From Cyclaneusma minus (lineage: Eukaryota; Ascomycota; Leotiomycetes; Marthamycetales; Marthamycetaceae): a DNA stretch of 64,000 bases. The translations under genes were made by a program, and so were the position numbers. The notes under the pieces are model-generated. The model saw nothing but the letters and a program-made list of their open reading frames with translations. It was not told the origin of the DNA and made no database searches. The stretch spans positions 1,329,450 through 1,393,449 of the forward strand of contig JAKZHN010000010.1 in assembly GCA_037179335.1 (NCBI GenBank), read 5' to 3'. How positions within the stretch are numbered: position 1 is the first letter of the stretch; each line of letters begins with the position of its first letter. Of this stretch, positions 20,246-31,639 are shown piece by piece.

Positions 20246-21436
20246 ATGGCTTCTCGAAGCCTCTCGGCCCTTGTGCTACTGTCTTTACTAGCATTGACGA
20301 GGGCACAGAAGGACAATGGCACTGACTGCCAATGTTTTACGACCAATTCTTCGTCTGGGGGTTACTTCACCTACCACCGCTTTCATGATTACAGAAATGT
20401 TGGATTCCAGAGCGTGAATGCTCCCGTAGTCTTGACTTCAGCAGGGGGGACTTCACAGGCTCCTCCAACAAGCTCGTTCTTCACCGCAAGCTCATGGACT
20501 GCCGACTGGACCATACAAGCGTGGAACAACAGTGATACCAGTTCAACAGAAGACGCTTCCATTCTGATGGTCAATTCAGCCAACAACGTATATATAGGTA
20601 GGTACTCTTTTATTGGAACTTCGAATACATGAAGCCTCAGCACTAACACACTACCAGATCAAAGCAATGATGACTCTCCAGACTACTCAACATATCTTAC
20701 TCTTCGCACCACTCGGCAGCCCGGCTTTCAATCCGCCGCCGAGTTCGATAGCACAGAGCAAAACTTTCACTATCTCTCAGCCCGCTTCATGGCCCGCGTG
20801 GTTGGCTCTCCCGGTGCCTGTGCAGGCATGTTCACTTATGATCCCTCACCCAACGCCGAGAAGGTGCAGGAGTCCGACATCGAGATTCTGACCCAAGGGC
20901 CGCGCAACGCTATCCAGTTCACAAATCAGCCATCTGTCGATTCTTCTGGGAACTTAGTCCCGCAAGCGACCGTGAATGCCACGAATCCCCTGGATTGGTC
21001 CAGCTGGAACGCCTATCGTGTGGACTGGATGCCGGAGGGGGTGAGCTGGTATGTGAACGGCGAAAGCTTAGCGAATATCTCCTACCAGACACCCAAGAGC
21101 CCGAGTCAGCTGATCATCAACATGTGGAGCGACGGCGGACCTTGGACGGGCAACATGAGCATCTACGATGAAGCCTATCTGCAGATCCAGTGGATTGAGT
21201 TGGCCTATAATACCAGTGGCAGTTACACGCAAGGCAACAAAAGGAATTTGCATAGTATCGGCGACATTGAGAGAAGGAAAAGCAAGGGCTGCACAAATAT
21301 TTGCAGCGTTGATGAGACGAATACCACAGGGACACCAGTGGAGGTGCAGGACAGCGCGGGCATCTTGTGGAAACCGCTGCCTGGCAGCATGTTGTTTACT
21401 GTTAGTCTTATGGCTTTGTTGCTTGGGTTCCTCTGA
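20246..21436 (+). CDS. GPI-anchored GH16-family cell-wall glycosidase
   Basis: Secreted glycoside hydrolase family 16 protein, likely acting on beta-glucan or in wall-polymer remodelling. Exons 20246-20597 and 20658-21436 give 376 aa; the 60-bp intron has GTAGGT, an ACTAAC branch and CCAG. A signal peptide covers about residues 1-21 (SALVLLSLLALTRAQ). The GH16 catalytic signature ESDIEI (about 189-194) carries the ExDxE nucleophile and acid/base pattern. Supporting motifs are FMARVVGSPGACAGMFTY before it and WNAYRVDWMPEGVSWYVNG and MWSDGG after it. Many N-glycosylation sequons are present (NGT, NSS, NNS, NAT, NIS, NMS, NTS). The C-terminus ends in a hydrophobic stretch (MLFTVSLMALLLGFL) after a small-residue region, as expected for a GPI-attachment signal. 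Substrate cannot be told from sequence alone. Confidence 0.88.
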
Positions 21437-21920
21437 GTGGCAACTCATTGTATGGCTGAGCTCTATGGGTCTACGAGGTGGCTTGGGTCTTTCCTCCGGC
21501 GAATGGTCTTGGTATCAGGATGTTATAATACACTGGCTGTGAGGATGCTTGGCGCATAAGGACGACTATGAATATGCCCCGCGAAGGGACTGGGCCGCAC
21601 GGGAGGATGCATGCTTGCCTCGAATACGAATACTAGCATGGAAATTGTCCTTAGGATTGAACGAAAATGCTTGGCCGCCGTGGTGGCTGATCACGGGCCG
21701 CAGATGGATGTTACTCCTCCCACCCGTGTTTTTCAAGGAACATTTCCTCCAAAATACGAATGAAAAGCTTTCTCTCAACTTTTCCAGGCCACTGTGTCAA
21801 GGCTTCCATGCTAATAGATTCGCGAATTCCCAAACCTCATCAACACAAGCTTGTGCTCTCTTCTAGCTTGACACGGTTTCTATAGGGGCGAGCTACCTTA
21901 GCGGAGTCCGGTGGTTTTAT
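21437..21920. other. 3' flank of the GH16 gene
   Basis: No gene supported. Base composition is still ordinary here and changes abruptly to AT-rich after 21940. Confidence 0.45.
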
Positions 21921-22036
21921 ATTTCCGTATTAATGCCGCAAAGGTGCGGCACCAAAATTAGATATTGCACCTTAGCACCTAGGCACCTTAGCATTAAAAT
22001 TAATAATAGCACCTTAGCACCTAAGCATTATAGCAT

Positions 22037-22043
22037 TTGGTAT

Positions 22044-22078
<35 letters not shown>

Positions 22079-22081
22079 TTA
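22037..22081. repeat. (TTTA)n microsatellite
   Basis: A run of roughly ten TTTA units inside the AT-rich island. Confidence 0.9.
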
Positions 22082-22326
22082 AATTTTAAATAAAATTTCA
22101 AATAAAAAAAAATCAAGTAAAAAAAATTAAAGTAAAAAGAATTAAAAAAAAAAGTAAAAAAAAAAATAGAGAAAATTGAAAAAAAAAATTTGAAAATGAA
22201 AATTTAAAAATTAAAAAAATTAAAAAAAAAGGAAATTTAAAGTAAAAAAAATTAAAAAAAACCAATTAGCTATTAAATATATAATTTAATAAAATAATAT
22301 TAATAATAAATTCTAAAATGTGATAA

Positions 22327-22394
22327 TAGTTTAATGGTATAATAAAAATAAAAATAAAAATAAAAAAATATAAATGGTAGGTAGGTTCGAACCC
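22327..22394 (+). repeat. tRNA-like A and B boxes (SINE or tRNA relic)
   Basis: TAGTTTAATGG at 22327-22337 fits the Pol III A box and GGTTCGAACCC at 22384-22394 fits the B box, about 47 nt apart. The space where an anticodon arm should be is filled by an AAATA repeat and no cloverleaf closes. This is not a functional tRNA; a tRNA-derived SINE head or a decayed tRNA gene explains it. Confidence 0.45.
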
Positions 22395-22596
22395 CGGTAA
22401 AGCCGGTTGAATTTTTGCAATTTTAATTAAAAAAGGCGGATGCTATAGTGCCGTAGCTAAGCGCGGATGCCATGGTGCCCTGCGAAATTTCGCACCGCGC
22501 TTAAAATAATGCTTTATTAGTTCCGTACTTACGATAAGTTTTTTGTCGTGCGGATTCCTATTTCGCGCCGCGTTTATGCCGCACTTTTACGGAAAT

Positions 22597-23015
22597 TCAG
22601 GACCATATATGCAAGGTAAGGTAGTTCCTATCTGGTGTATTCAAATGCACTTGTTATATCTAGGTAATTGGGCTTAACTTTATATAGAAGTCAGTCTTCG
22701 GTGTAGAAGAGAGGGCTCAAGCGGGCCCGTGGTCATCAACCTTGTGGGGGGGTTTTGGGAACATAGGTAGGTACCTACGCTTTTAGAGAATCAAATACCA
22801 ATTCCTAACAATTAAGGATCTTTCCTAGGTAACTACTAGGGATAGCTGTGGTAATTAGAAACATAGCCCTGGCTATGGGAGTTCTGATCACGATAATGGA
22901 TGGGTACCAGATGCAGGGGTATCCGACGACTAACGGAGATTCAGGCTTGTCAAATTTAGCCGAAAACGTCAACTGGGATTTGGCCCACCCCTTTATATTT
23001 TGGCTGTCGGCTTGT
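22597..23015. other. 3' flank of aldo-keto reductase gene
   Basis: No gene supported. It contains a TAGGTAGGTACCTA palindromic phrase near 22766-22779, one of several ACCTAGGT-type sequences in the window. Confidence 0.45.
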
Positions 23016-24412
23016 CTAATCTTGCCGAGCTGGATCTAATGCTGGCTTGTTTCCCAGAAGCTCCTCGATCTGCTTCATGATTTCAGGGGTCAGCTTGTCG
23101 AGTATGTGCAAGCATTTGACATTCTCAACAATCTGCTCTGGCCTCGAAGCACCGGTGATAACTGAAGACACGTTCTCGTTCTTCAAACACCATGCCAAAG
23201 CCAGCTGTGACCTCGTCGCTCCAAGTTTCTCCGCGATTGGCTATGAATCATGAATCAGCATCAGATTGCGAGGCGGACCACGGCTCGTGTAGAATAGGCT
23301 TACCTTTAGAGTAGCGACCTTCTTGATATTTGCCCTCCATTCGTCGTTCCACCCATCATTTCTCATGAACTGAGCAAATTTGTCGTTGCTCTCTGAGAAC
23401 CTGCTTCCCGGTGGTGGCTTCTCAGCAGCATCATCATACTTCCCGCTCAACAAGCCGAACTTCAACGGACTGAATGTCGTCAAACCGAGACCACACCTCT
23501 GGTACAGGCGTTGAAACTCGCCCTCCACTTTCGTCCTGTCAAGCATGTTGTACAGCGGCTGTTCCACTATGGGACCAATCAGACCCAGACTCTTGGCAAT
23601 CCCGCTGGCTTCGGAGATCTCGTCGGCAGACCATTCGGACGTGCCCCAGTAGAAAGCAAGACCTTTGTCGATCACGTAGTTGAAAGCACGGACGGTTTCC
23701 TCCATGGGCGTGAGACGATCGGGACGATGAGCGTAGACAATATCGACGTATTCGAGGTCTAAGCGTGCGAGAGAGGCTTTGAGACCTTCGATGATGTGCT
23801 TGCGCGATAGTCCGTGGTTGTTGATCAGGACTTCGCCGTTTGCGCCCCCCCAGTTGAGCTGGAGCTTTTGTCAGTACTTTTTCGAAATCTAGCGTCTGTG
23901 AAAGGGACTCTAGCCCATTTCATGGGGTTGACATGAGTTTGTTTCTTACTTTGGTGGTGATGACAATATCATTCCGCTTCCATCCGTACTTCTTAATGGC
24001 TTTGCCCATCATGATTTCAGACTGACCACCGGCATAGCTAAAATTCTGTCAGAACCCGTGCGGATTAGAGCCATGACCCATTTGGTTGAAGACCGCCTCA
24101 CCTCTCAGCAGTATCAAAAAAGTTGATTCCGCAATCGTAGGCCTGCTTCATGCAGGCAAAGGTCTTCTCTACAATTCCCTTTAGTTAATCCACACTCTCC
24201 TGTACCAACATCGCATAACAAAGTCGGATCCTACCATTCTCCACATGGCCACCGAAGCTGGGATGTGTTAGCCTTCCAGCGTCTTTTCGCTCCAGCAAGT
24301 AGGAAGTAACTCACGTCAACCAGCCTCCGAGTCCCAGAACAGAAACATGCAGACCCGAGTTACCCACTCTGCGGTACTGCATGCCTGTTTTTCGAGGTTC
24401 TTCCCAGGCCAT
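23016..24412 (-). CDS. Aldo-keto reductase, Kv-beta-type
   Basis: NADP(H)-dependent aldo-keto reductase of the voltage-gated potassium channel beta-subunit group. Six exons on the minus strand: 24412-24315, 24257-24235, 24168-24102, 24037-23950, 23858-23304 and 23240-23016. Total 1056 nt, 351 aa, the family's usual length. The spliced N-terminus reads MQYRRVGNSGLHVSVLGLGGWLTFGGHVEN then EKTFACMKQAYDCGINFFDTAES across three junctions, which validates the model including the 23-nt second exon. The catalytic tetrad is visible: Asp in NFFDTAE, Tyr in SYAGGQSE, Lys in DIVITTK and His in VYAHRPDR. NADP-binding elements are VITGASRPEQIVENV and TSEWSADE. Donor and acceptor sites are canonical. Physiological substrate unknown. 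It is divergent from the Zn(II)2Cys6 regulator, which might control it. Confidence 0.92.
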
Positions 24413-25147
24413 CTTGTTCGCCAAAGTTTCAAGATGGAGCTCAACGATGTAGTATCCGAAAGTTTGATAGGGAAGAGGGGGGAAGGTGAGGTTTTACATT
24501 CGTAAGATCAGGGGCTCTGGACTTCTTATATCCATCCCCTCGCTGTCGAGACCGGGGAAATTCTCGGAACGACTACCATGCTGCCGCTTACGACCAGCCG
24601 CGGCGGGGAGAGCTTAAGATGACTCGGATGCATAGCTTACTTCGGCACTCACAAAGCACAGATGATGGAGTTTGAGACATACAAAGACGCCTGAATTATT
24701 GGCAGCACGAAAGCTTGAAGAAAGATCGTGTTACATGTGATGCATGTGGAGATGGCCCAGTTTTTGCCCCGCAAGGGCCAAGCAAGACCCTTTAAATCAA
24801 TGACTTTCAATGTCGTGCCCTGCTTTCTTCAACCACCCCTTTACTCGGTACATGTACAACAGCATCTTCAAATCAACAAGAAAGGTCTTGCGATATTTCG
24901 TGTTATTATAGCTGACTCATCAGCGCTCTTCTTACAATTCTCTGCCTCGTCTCCACTTTGCGATCGCGTCATTGCCTCTAACCCCACTCGATCATACCAA
25001 GACCCCTCGGGCAGCAGAGTGAAGGACAGCGAGTGCTCAAAATCTCGGAGCCAGTGCTTTCCTCGAGCTTCAAACGTCCTTCGAAGGGCCAACGACATGT
25101 TTCCGGGTCCCCGGAAATGCATCATCGCTCAATAGATCAACATCACC
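24413..25147. promoter_or_regulatory. Divergent promoter, AKR and Zn(II)2Cys6 regulator
   Basis: These 735 bp lie between the two start codons. Zn2Cys6 proteins often bind spaced CGG half-sites. CCG/CGG triplets occur here (for example near 24585-24602 around CAGCCGCGGCGGGG) but none is arranged convincingly enough to call an operator. Confidence 0.35.
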
Positions 25148-27254
25148 ATGCCGATGCCAGGGCGCAAAGGCACCAAAAGAGCCTGCGATGGCTGTAAGAT
25201 TCGCAAAGTCAGGTGCTCCGAAGTCGCGCCCTGCAAGGGCTGTGTTTCGGCCGGCATTGCTTGCACTTTCGTCAAGATTCCTGTTACTCGCGGCCCGAGG
25301 ACCTTGAGAGAGCGGACGCTGAAGGAGATCAGGGAAACCCAGCGGGCATGCGAGTCGGCAGCCAGCGAGCAGTCCGTTCTCGAGGCAGAGAGCACTCCGG
25401 ATGCTGCTGTGCAAACGGCCTCGCGTGAGCAGCAGAAGGGCGCCCCGGATGTCAAGTTAGTCTAGCTAGCAAATTACGCCACTGTGGGTGTCTAGTTGCT
25501 AATTCTCCGGCTATCGAATAGTCCTCGAATACCAACCGCTTCCTTGATCCTTCCATTGTGCATATATCGGCTACGCATGTTTCCGGTATGGCCAATCGTC
25601 AGGGTGGAGGAGCTCATTGCCTCCGTACAAACGGATCACGATAATACAGCAGACTATGCATTGGCAACGGCGGTTGGAGCTGCCACCATCGCACAGTTGA
25701 AGCTAGAACGGTCTGGGATAGGGCCAGATGCTGTCACGAGTGCTATGATGGAGGCTGAGTGTCAGCGGGTTAGATTGTTGACTTCGGTCGGATCCCGGCC
25801 TACTATCACGGATATACGGATCGCCTTTTTCCTCCATGTTTATCATGAAAATCTCGAAGCTGGCGGCCTCAAGTCGATCTTGTACCTCAGAGAGGCCATC
25901 ACAATGGCTCAGATGATGAGCCTGCATAGGGAGTCTCACTATATCGGTCTCTCTGAAGAAGAGCAACAAATCAGGCGCCGCGTTCTATGGTTGCTTTTCG
26001 TTACAGAACGGTATAGTCTCCTTTGAAGCTCCACGTACAGAAGCTAACAAGTAATAGCGGTGTCTCTATTCTGCACAAGCTTCCCGTGATTCTCAGATCC
26101 AATGTTGCCTATCCAGTGACCGGCGCGAGTGACGATGCATATGTGTTGCCAGCTTTTCAAAAACTCATCAATCTCTTTTGGGCCTTTGATCAGTCAGGCA
26201 TTTTTGACTTGATTCAAGATTCCGAGCTCGAGATGCTTGACTTGGCTAGTAGCAACTTGACGAATGTTGGCTGCTTTGAAAGTCTGCAGAAGAAGCTCCA
26301 AGACGTTCCCTTTGAAGCTGGGTCGATAAGCGACGTACAGAGAGCGGATATATGTGTCACTCGCCAGTGGATGCGAGTGATCTTGTGGAAATTTGCTGTG
26401 GCTCGCGGTTTGGCGTCAATGCTCAGCGTCAGCGACGCCGGCTCCTCGCTCTCCCCCCTACACATAGCGAAGGAATTCCTAAGTGTGATATCCTTACTAC
26501 CCAACTCAGCACTGGAAGCGCATGGGCTAGGCATGGTCAGTCTCTTCGTCTCAGTATGATTCGGCTCAAAACTTACCTTATTCAGGAGCTCAAAGTGTAT
26601 GAGATTGCAAGTTCCTTGGCAGACTTTATAGCCAACAAGAACAGAGATGCCCTTACGGACGCATCCATCATAGGCGATCAACCCGAAGGAGTGCTCTGCC
26701 ATCTCCACACACTTCTATGTTCATGCCGGGGCGGTAACTCTAAGCTAGTCGACATGCTCTGCGAGAAAATCGCCAAATCCCAGATTTTGAACCAGGCACC
26801 TATGACAATGACATCCCCTATTCCTCATATCGAAGAGACACGAGACTGCCCTGCAGCAGAAAGCAACAGCCCAACCAGCTACGGCCCAGTTCCTCTGGCA
26901 TCGGATCCGTCCCCTCAGAACCACCACTCACCTCCAGCCTCCTCTCACCAAGTCCAGAATACGCCAGATCCGTGCCTCTTACCCCGACTACACACTCATT
27001 CCTCGCCCAGCGACTTCTTCCCAGCTTTTGAAACCAACATGCTGCCCTGGTCCCCAACAACATCTTCGCCCTCCTACCCCGTATTCAGCAATTACCCCCT
27101 TTCCGACTTCAGCGGCTCAGTTTCGGAACAAGCATTTTATTTCTTGCCGAATCATCACACCCCAGCTGTGATGGATACGCTGATGCCGGATTACGGTCTG
27201 TGGATGGACACTCTCTCTAACCTTGGAGTCGTAGAGAGCCCGAGAGCGTTTTAG
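25148..27254 (+). CDS. Zn(II)2Cys6 fungal transcription factor
   Basis: Nuclear binuclear-zinc-cluster regulator. Exons 25148-25455, 25522-26010, 26058-26535 and 26586-27254 give 647 aa; introns of 66, 47 and 50 bp are in phase. The cluster occupies residues 13-39 with spacing CX2CX6CX5CX2CX6C, preceded by a basic GRKGTKR and containing KIRKVRC. The middle region reads RMFPVWPIVRVEELIASV and then EAECQRVRLL ... YHENLEAGGLKSILYLREAITMAQMMSLHRE ... RRRVLWLLFVTERGVSILHKLPVIL. That is the usual fungal-specific regulatory domain, with the TERG phrase created by splicing. The C-terminal third is Pro/Ser/Thr-rich (possible activation region). Exon 2 starts with one nucleotide completing an Asn codon. 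The gene ends about 430 bp before the RIP-affected block, a position with possible heterochromatin influence. Target genes unknown; the adjacent divergent reductase is a candidate. Confidence 0.9.
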
Positions 27255-27682
27255 TGTAGGTACATGACTACCTACCTTACCTAGGTAATGTACCAGGTTC
27301 TTTTTCGCGCAGTGATGTTGCATGTGGGAAGAGTGCTGCGAGGTCAATTAACGGAAAGGAGTTCCGGCTTACCTGAGCTACCAGAATACCAAGCTAGGTA
27401 CCTTAGCGGAAAATGGGGGTTTTCACGTACCGTATAAATACTGTTTGAAAATTCGTGCCGTCGTATACCACTACCTAGGTACCTTAGCGAGGCGAGCCTG
27501 TTCTGGAAAACCGTCGCACGACGATTGTGCGACCGTTGCAAAAAAGCGACGGTCGCAAAAGCTACGGCTGTTTATTACCCGTCGCAAAAAAAGCGACCGC
27601 TTTTTTTTTGCGATCGCTTTTTTTTTTTGCGACCGCTTTTTTTTTTTGCAAGCGCTTTTTTTTTGGCGATTATTGCTTTTGT
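27255..27682. other. Border segment between gene compartment and AT-rich block
   Basis: Holds several ACCTAGGT-type palindromes (around 27280, 27393 and 27475), then a cluster of GCGACCGC/GCGACGG phrases separated by long T tracts (27530-27665). No gene is supported; the frames across the T tracts are low-complexity artefacts. Confidence 0.6.
27575..27665. repeat. Tandem GCGACCGC-plus-oligo(T) repeat
   Basis: About four units of a roughly 20-bp period: GCGACCGC, GCGATCGC, GCGACCGC and GCAAGCGC, each followed by 8-11 T. An inverted version (CGACGGTCGC with A tracts) lies just upstream at 27544-27560, so local hairpins are possible. Confidence 0.8.
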
Positions 27683-27853
27683 CACACGGGGCCGAGGAGG
27701 GCGCCTTGCGGGCACCCTATAAAATACGTGCGCTAAAAATACGCAAAAAATAAGTATTGCTTATTAAAAAAGTTAAGCAAGGCTTTTAATATATAATATT
27801 TAAGCTCTGCCATTTTTATTTAAAAAAATAGCGGCTATTTTTTATAATTAAAA
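27683..27853 (+). repeat. Left terminal inverted repeat of element A
   Basis: Begins near CACACGGGGCCGAGG and runs through TATTGCTTATTAAAAAAG and TAAGCAAGGCTTTTAAT. The same phrases occur in inverted orientation at 31640-31810 and at about 62700-62876. This copy keeps more G and C than the other two. Confidence 0.75.
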
Positions 27854-30800
27854 GGCAATAATTTAGCAAAATAATAATTATTTAATTTATTAGCTTTATA
27901 TAAATTCAATAATAATTTTATCTGCAAAACATTTATTAAAACCCCTAAAACCCAATTTTGCTTAATTTTAAAAAAGCTTAATATAAATAATAATACCAGT
28001 AAAATTTATATATTAAATTAAAAAACCGTATTTAATAAAGGCAATAATGCATTTATTAAAAATATTAATAAAAATATTAATAATATTAATAAAAATATTA
28101 ATAATATTAATAAAAATATAAAAAATATTAATAAACATATTATTAATTTTAATAAAGATATTATTAATTTTAATAATTAATTTTGTTTTACTTTAAATTA
28201 AAAATTGTTTAATATCTTTTTTTTAATTAAATAGCCAGTTTATTAATATAAATTAGCCTACGCAAGCTTAAAATTAAAATAGCCTAGCTAAAAATACAAA
28301 TATATTACGTAAAAGCAAAGTTAATTAAGTTTTCGCTTTTGTTTTTAATTTAATTTAAAATTAAATAAATTTTAATTTTAATAATTTTGCAGCTATTTAA
28401 TAAATTATTTAAAAATTTAAAGCTAAAAGAAATTGCGAAATTACAAGCTAAAACTATAATTTTTATTTGCAAATATAGCTTATTTGGCTTAAATTCCAAT
28501 AATAAGCAATTAATTACTAAAAAAAAATTAAGGATTTTTATATATAAAATATTAAGCTATATTATATATACAATATATATAAATATTGTAAATAATTTAA
28601 TTGCATATCAATGTTTTTTATATATAATTATATTTTATTTTTTAAAAAAATTATATTTATTATATTTTAATTGAATTTAAAAGCTATATATATATTATAT
28701 AATAATATTATTAAATAAATTATAAAAAACAAAAAAAAATTAAATATAATAAATACAAAAAAATAATATATATTATATTATATATATTAAACCAATTTGC
28801 TAAAAAGGCTAAAAAAATATTGCCAAAAAAAATTGCATTTTTATATAAAAAATATATTTTTTACATTTTTTAATAATTTATTTATTTTCAAGCTTTGTAA
28901 TAATATTAAATAAAATTTTATTTTTTAATAAAGCAATTAATTATAAATTAATATATAATATATATTTAATATAGCCAAAAATATTAAATATAAAAGTAGG
29001 CTTAATTTTTAATTAAAAGCCAAAAATACATTTAATGCAAATAATTTAAAAAAGCATTATAATAATTATAATAAATTATAATAATTATATAATAACTTAA
29101 AAATAATTTAATAATTTAATATTAGCCTAATTGCAAAAGCCAAAAAAAAACGGCTATTATTAAAATAAAACTTAACAATGCAATTGAAATTAATAATAGT
29201 TTTTTTTATATTTTAATTATAATTTTAATAATTATAGCTTATTTAATTGCATTTATAAAAAGAAAATATATTAAAATTGCTAAAACCTTAAATATAAGGC
29301 CTATAAATATAAATAGCCCAATAATAAAATATATTTTTTAAATAATAATAATTCTAATAGCTATAAAAATAATAAAAATAAGTATAATTAAAATAATTAT
29401 AATTAATTTGTTTTTGCAAAAGCTGGAAATAAAATTTTTAATTTTATAAATTATAAGCATAAATATAATAATTAGGAAAATGAAATCGCTAATAATTGCC
29501 TAATTTAATAATTTTTTTATAAAATAAAAACATATAATAATTAATTGCTTAATTGCAATTAATATTTAAAATATAATTTTTATTTTCGCCTTTATTAATA
29601 ATAAATTAATTAGAAATTTTATATTATTAATATTTATAAAAACAATTAATATATATATATAATGCTTATAAAATTTTATTCAATTTTTTAATAATAAATA
29701 TAATATAAAAAATTAAAAAATTAAAAATTAAAAAATATTTGTATATTTATATAATTTATTTTTAAATACGCCTTAACTTAAATAAGCAGGTAATAAATAT
29801 TATAATTAAGCTAAAACTAGCTTTATTTATAAATGCTAAATTAAATATAAAATTATTATTTAAAATAAGCTGGATAAATTAAAAAAGCTAAATACAATAA
29901 TTTATATTTTAAATATAATAAATAAAAAACTATTATATATAAAATATTTTATATATAAGAATTGGGAATATAATATTAAATTATACAAAATAATATTTAG
30001 CAAAATAAATAAAAATCTATTTTTTATAAAAATATTATAAATTTCAATAAAACTTTTATTATATATATATTAAGCAAAATACCAGAATTTTAATAAAATA
30101 AAATAAAATTCCAATATGCTTTTAAAGCCGTAAATTATTAAGCATTAAAAATATATAGTAAAACCAAAAACAAAATTAAAACTAAAATGCAAGAAATTAA
30201 AAAAACTAAGCCGTTTTAATAATATTTTTAATATAATAAAAGCCGGTATATTATCCGTATATTTTAATTAAAATTAAACTATAGAAATTAAATTAAAATT
30301 ATTTTATTATTTTATTATTTTATTCATAAGCTATTTAAATAATAGCTAATTATTTTATAAAACTATTCTAATAATATATTAATAAAAATTTAAATTAAAA
30401 AATTAATAAAATTAATAAAAGCTTTTATATTATTTATATATTTTTTAAAAAAATAGCTTGCATTTATATATTAATTATAAAAAACTGTATTATAAAAATT
30501 GTATATAAAATAAATAAAAATAACAAAAAATATTTTATATAAAATATAGCTATTTTAAATGTTTGGTAATATTATTTAAATTAATAAATATATCAGCTGT
30601 ATTTTAAGCTTATATAAATATAGCATTTTTTTAAAAATATTATTATAATGGTTTTTTTAAGCAAATGTAATAAATATATAAAAGCCATATTTAAAAAGCT
30701 ATAAAAACATCTTTTTTTATAAAAAATAAATAAATGCAAATTTAAAATAAATAAAAATTTATTTTTAGGCTTTATAATAAAAATATATATATATATATAA

Positions 30801-31260
30801 AGCTAGAAAAAATATATATCATTTAAAAATAGCCTATATTAATTATATATATATATAATTGCAATTATTTTTAAAATAAGCTAGTTTTTATAAGCGATTT
30901 ATTTTAAAATATAATAAAAATATATTATTTATAATTAATTAATTAATTAATTAATTAATTAATAATATAAATAATAATAATAAAAAAAGCTTATTTAAAT
31001 GGCTTTTAAAAATGTAAAAAGCCTTTTAATATATTGAAAATATATTTGAAAATAAGCTAATTTTATAATATTTTAATTTTATAAAATATTTATAAACTAT
31101 ATATAATGCTTTTAAATTTATAATATTAAACTTTTTAAAATAATTTAATATAATATTATTGGTATTTAATAGCTTTTTAATTTTATAAGCTAATTAATGC
31201 AAAATTAGTATATTAAATGTATAATATTAAATTGCTTGCAATTATAAAAAGTTTTTAATA

Positions 31261-31372
31261 TTAAAATAATATATTAAAATAATATATTAAAATAATATAT
31301 TAAAATAATATATTAAAATAATATATTAAAATAATATATTAAAATAATATATTAAAATAATATATTATAAAT
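31261..31372. repeat. 13-bp tandem repeat
   Basis: Eight or so copies of a 13-bp AT-only unit (ATTAAAATAATAT phase) in tandem inside element A. Confidence 0.85.
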
Positions 31373-31639
31373 ATATATTATAAAGTTTAAATATTTTTAA
31401 ATTATAATGATTTATATTATTTTATAAATATAAAAAAACTTAATGAATATTAAATAAAACAAGCTATAAAATTAAAATTTTATGATTTTAATATTAAATA
31501 TATTATAAAAATTAAAACTCCCGCTAATTTTTTATCTTACAAACCAAATTATAAAAAAATAATAAAAAATGCTTAAGCAAAAATATTAAAAAATATTATA
31601 ATGGTTAAAAATAAATTGGCAAATAAGGGTGCATGATAT

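Larger units (their letters stand above)
21921..22596. mobile_element. Small AT-rich island with short inverted ends, possible non-autonomous transposon
   Basis: The two ends share ATTTCCGTA in inverted orientation (21921-21929 and 22588-22596). Each is followed inward by a GC-richer phrase containing GCCGC/GTGCGGC. The interior is almost pure A/T with poly-A tracts and a TTTA microsatellite, unlike the balanced genes on both sides, which suggests RIP. No coding frame is present. No clear target-site duplication was found. The interior also contains tRNA-like promoter boxes (see separate entry), so a SINE-type origin is an alternative. Confidence 0.45.

Noticed and set aside
22327..22394. A functional tRNA gene
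   Set aside because: The A and B boxes are present but acceptor, anticodon and T stems do not close, and the anticodon arm is replaced by a simple repeat.
27445..27753. 102-aa frame across the GCGACCGC/oligo-T array
   Set aside because: It is mostly Phe from T tracts and crosses the end of a transposon; there are three overlapping frames of the same kind.
28387..28674. 95-aa frame in the AT-rich block
   Set aside because: Composition is what AT-saturated DNA yields in any open frame (Ile, Leu, Lys, Tyr, Asn). It lies inside a broken element A copy and shows no domain.
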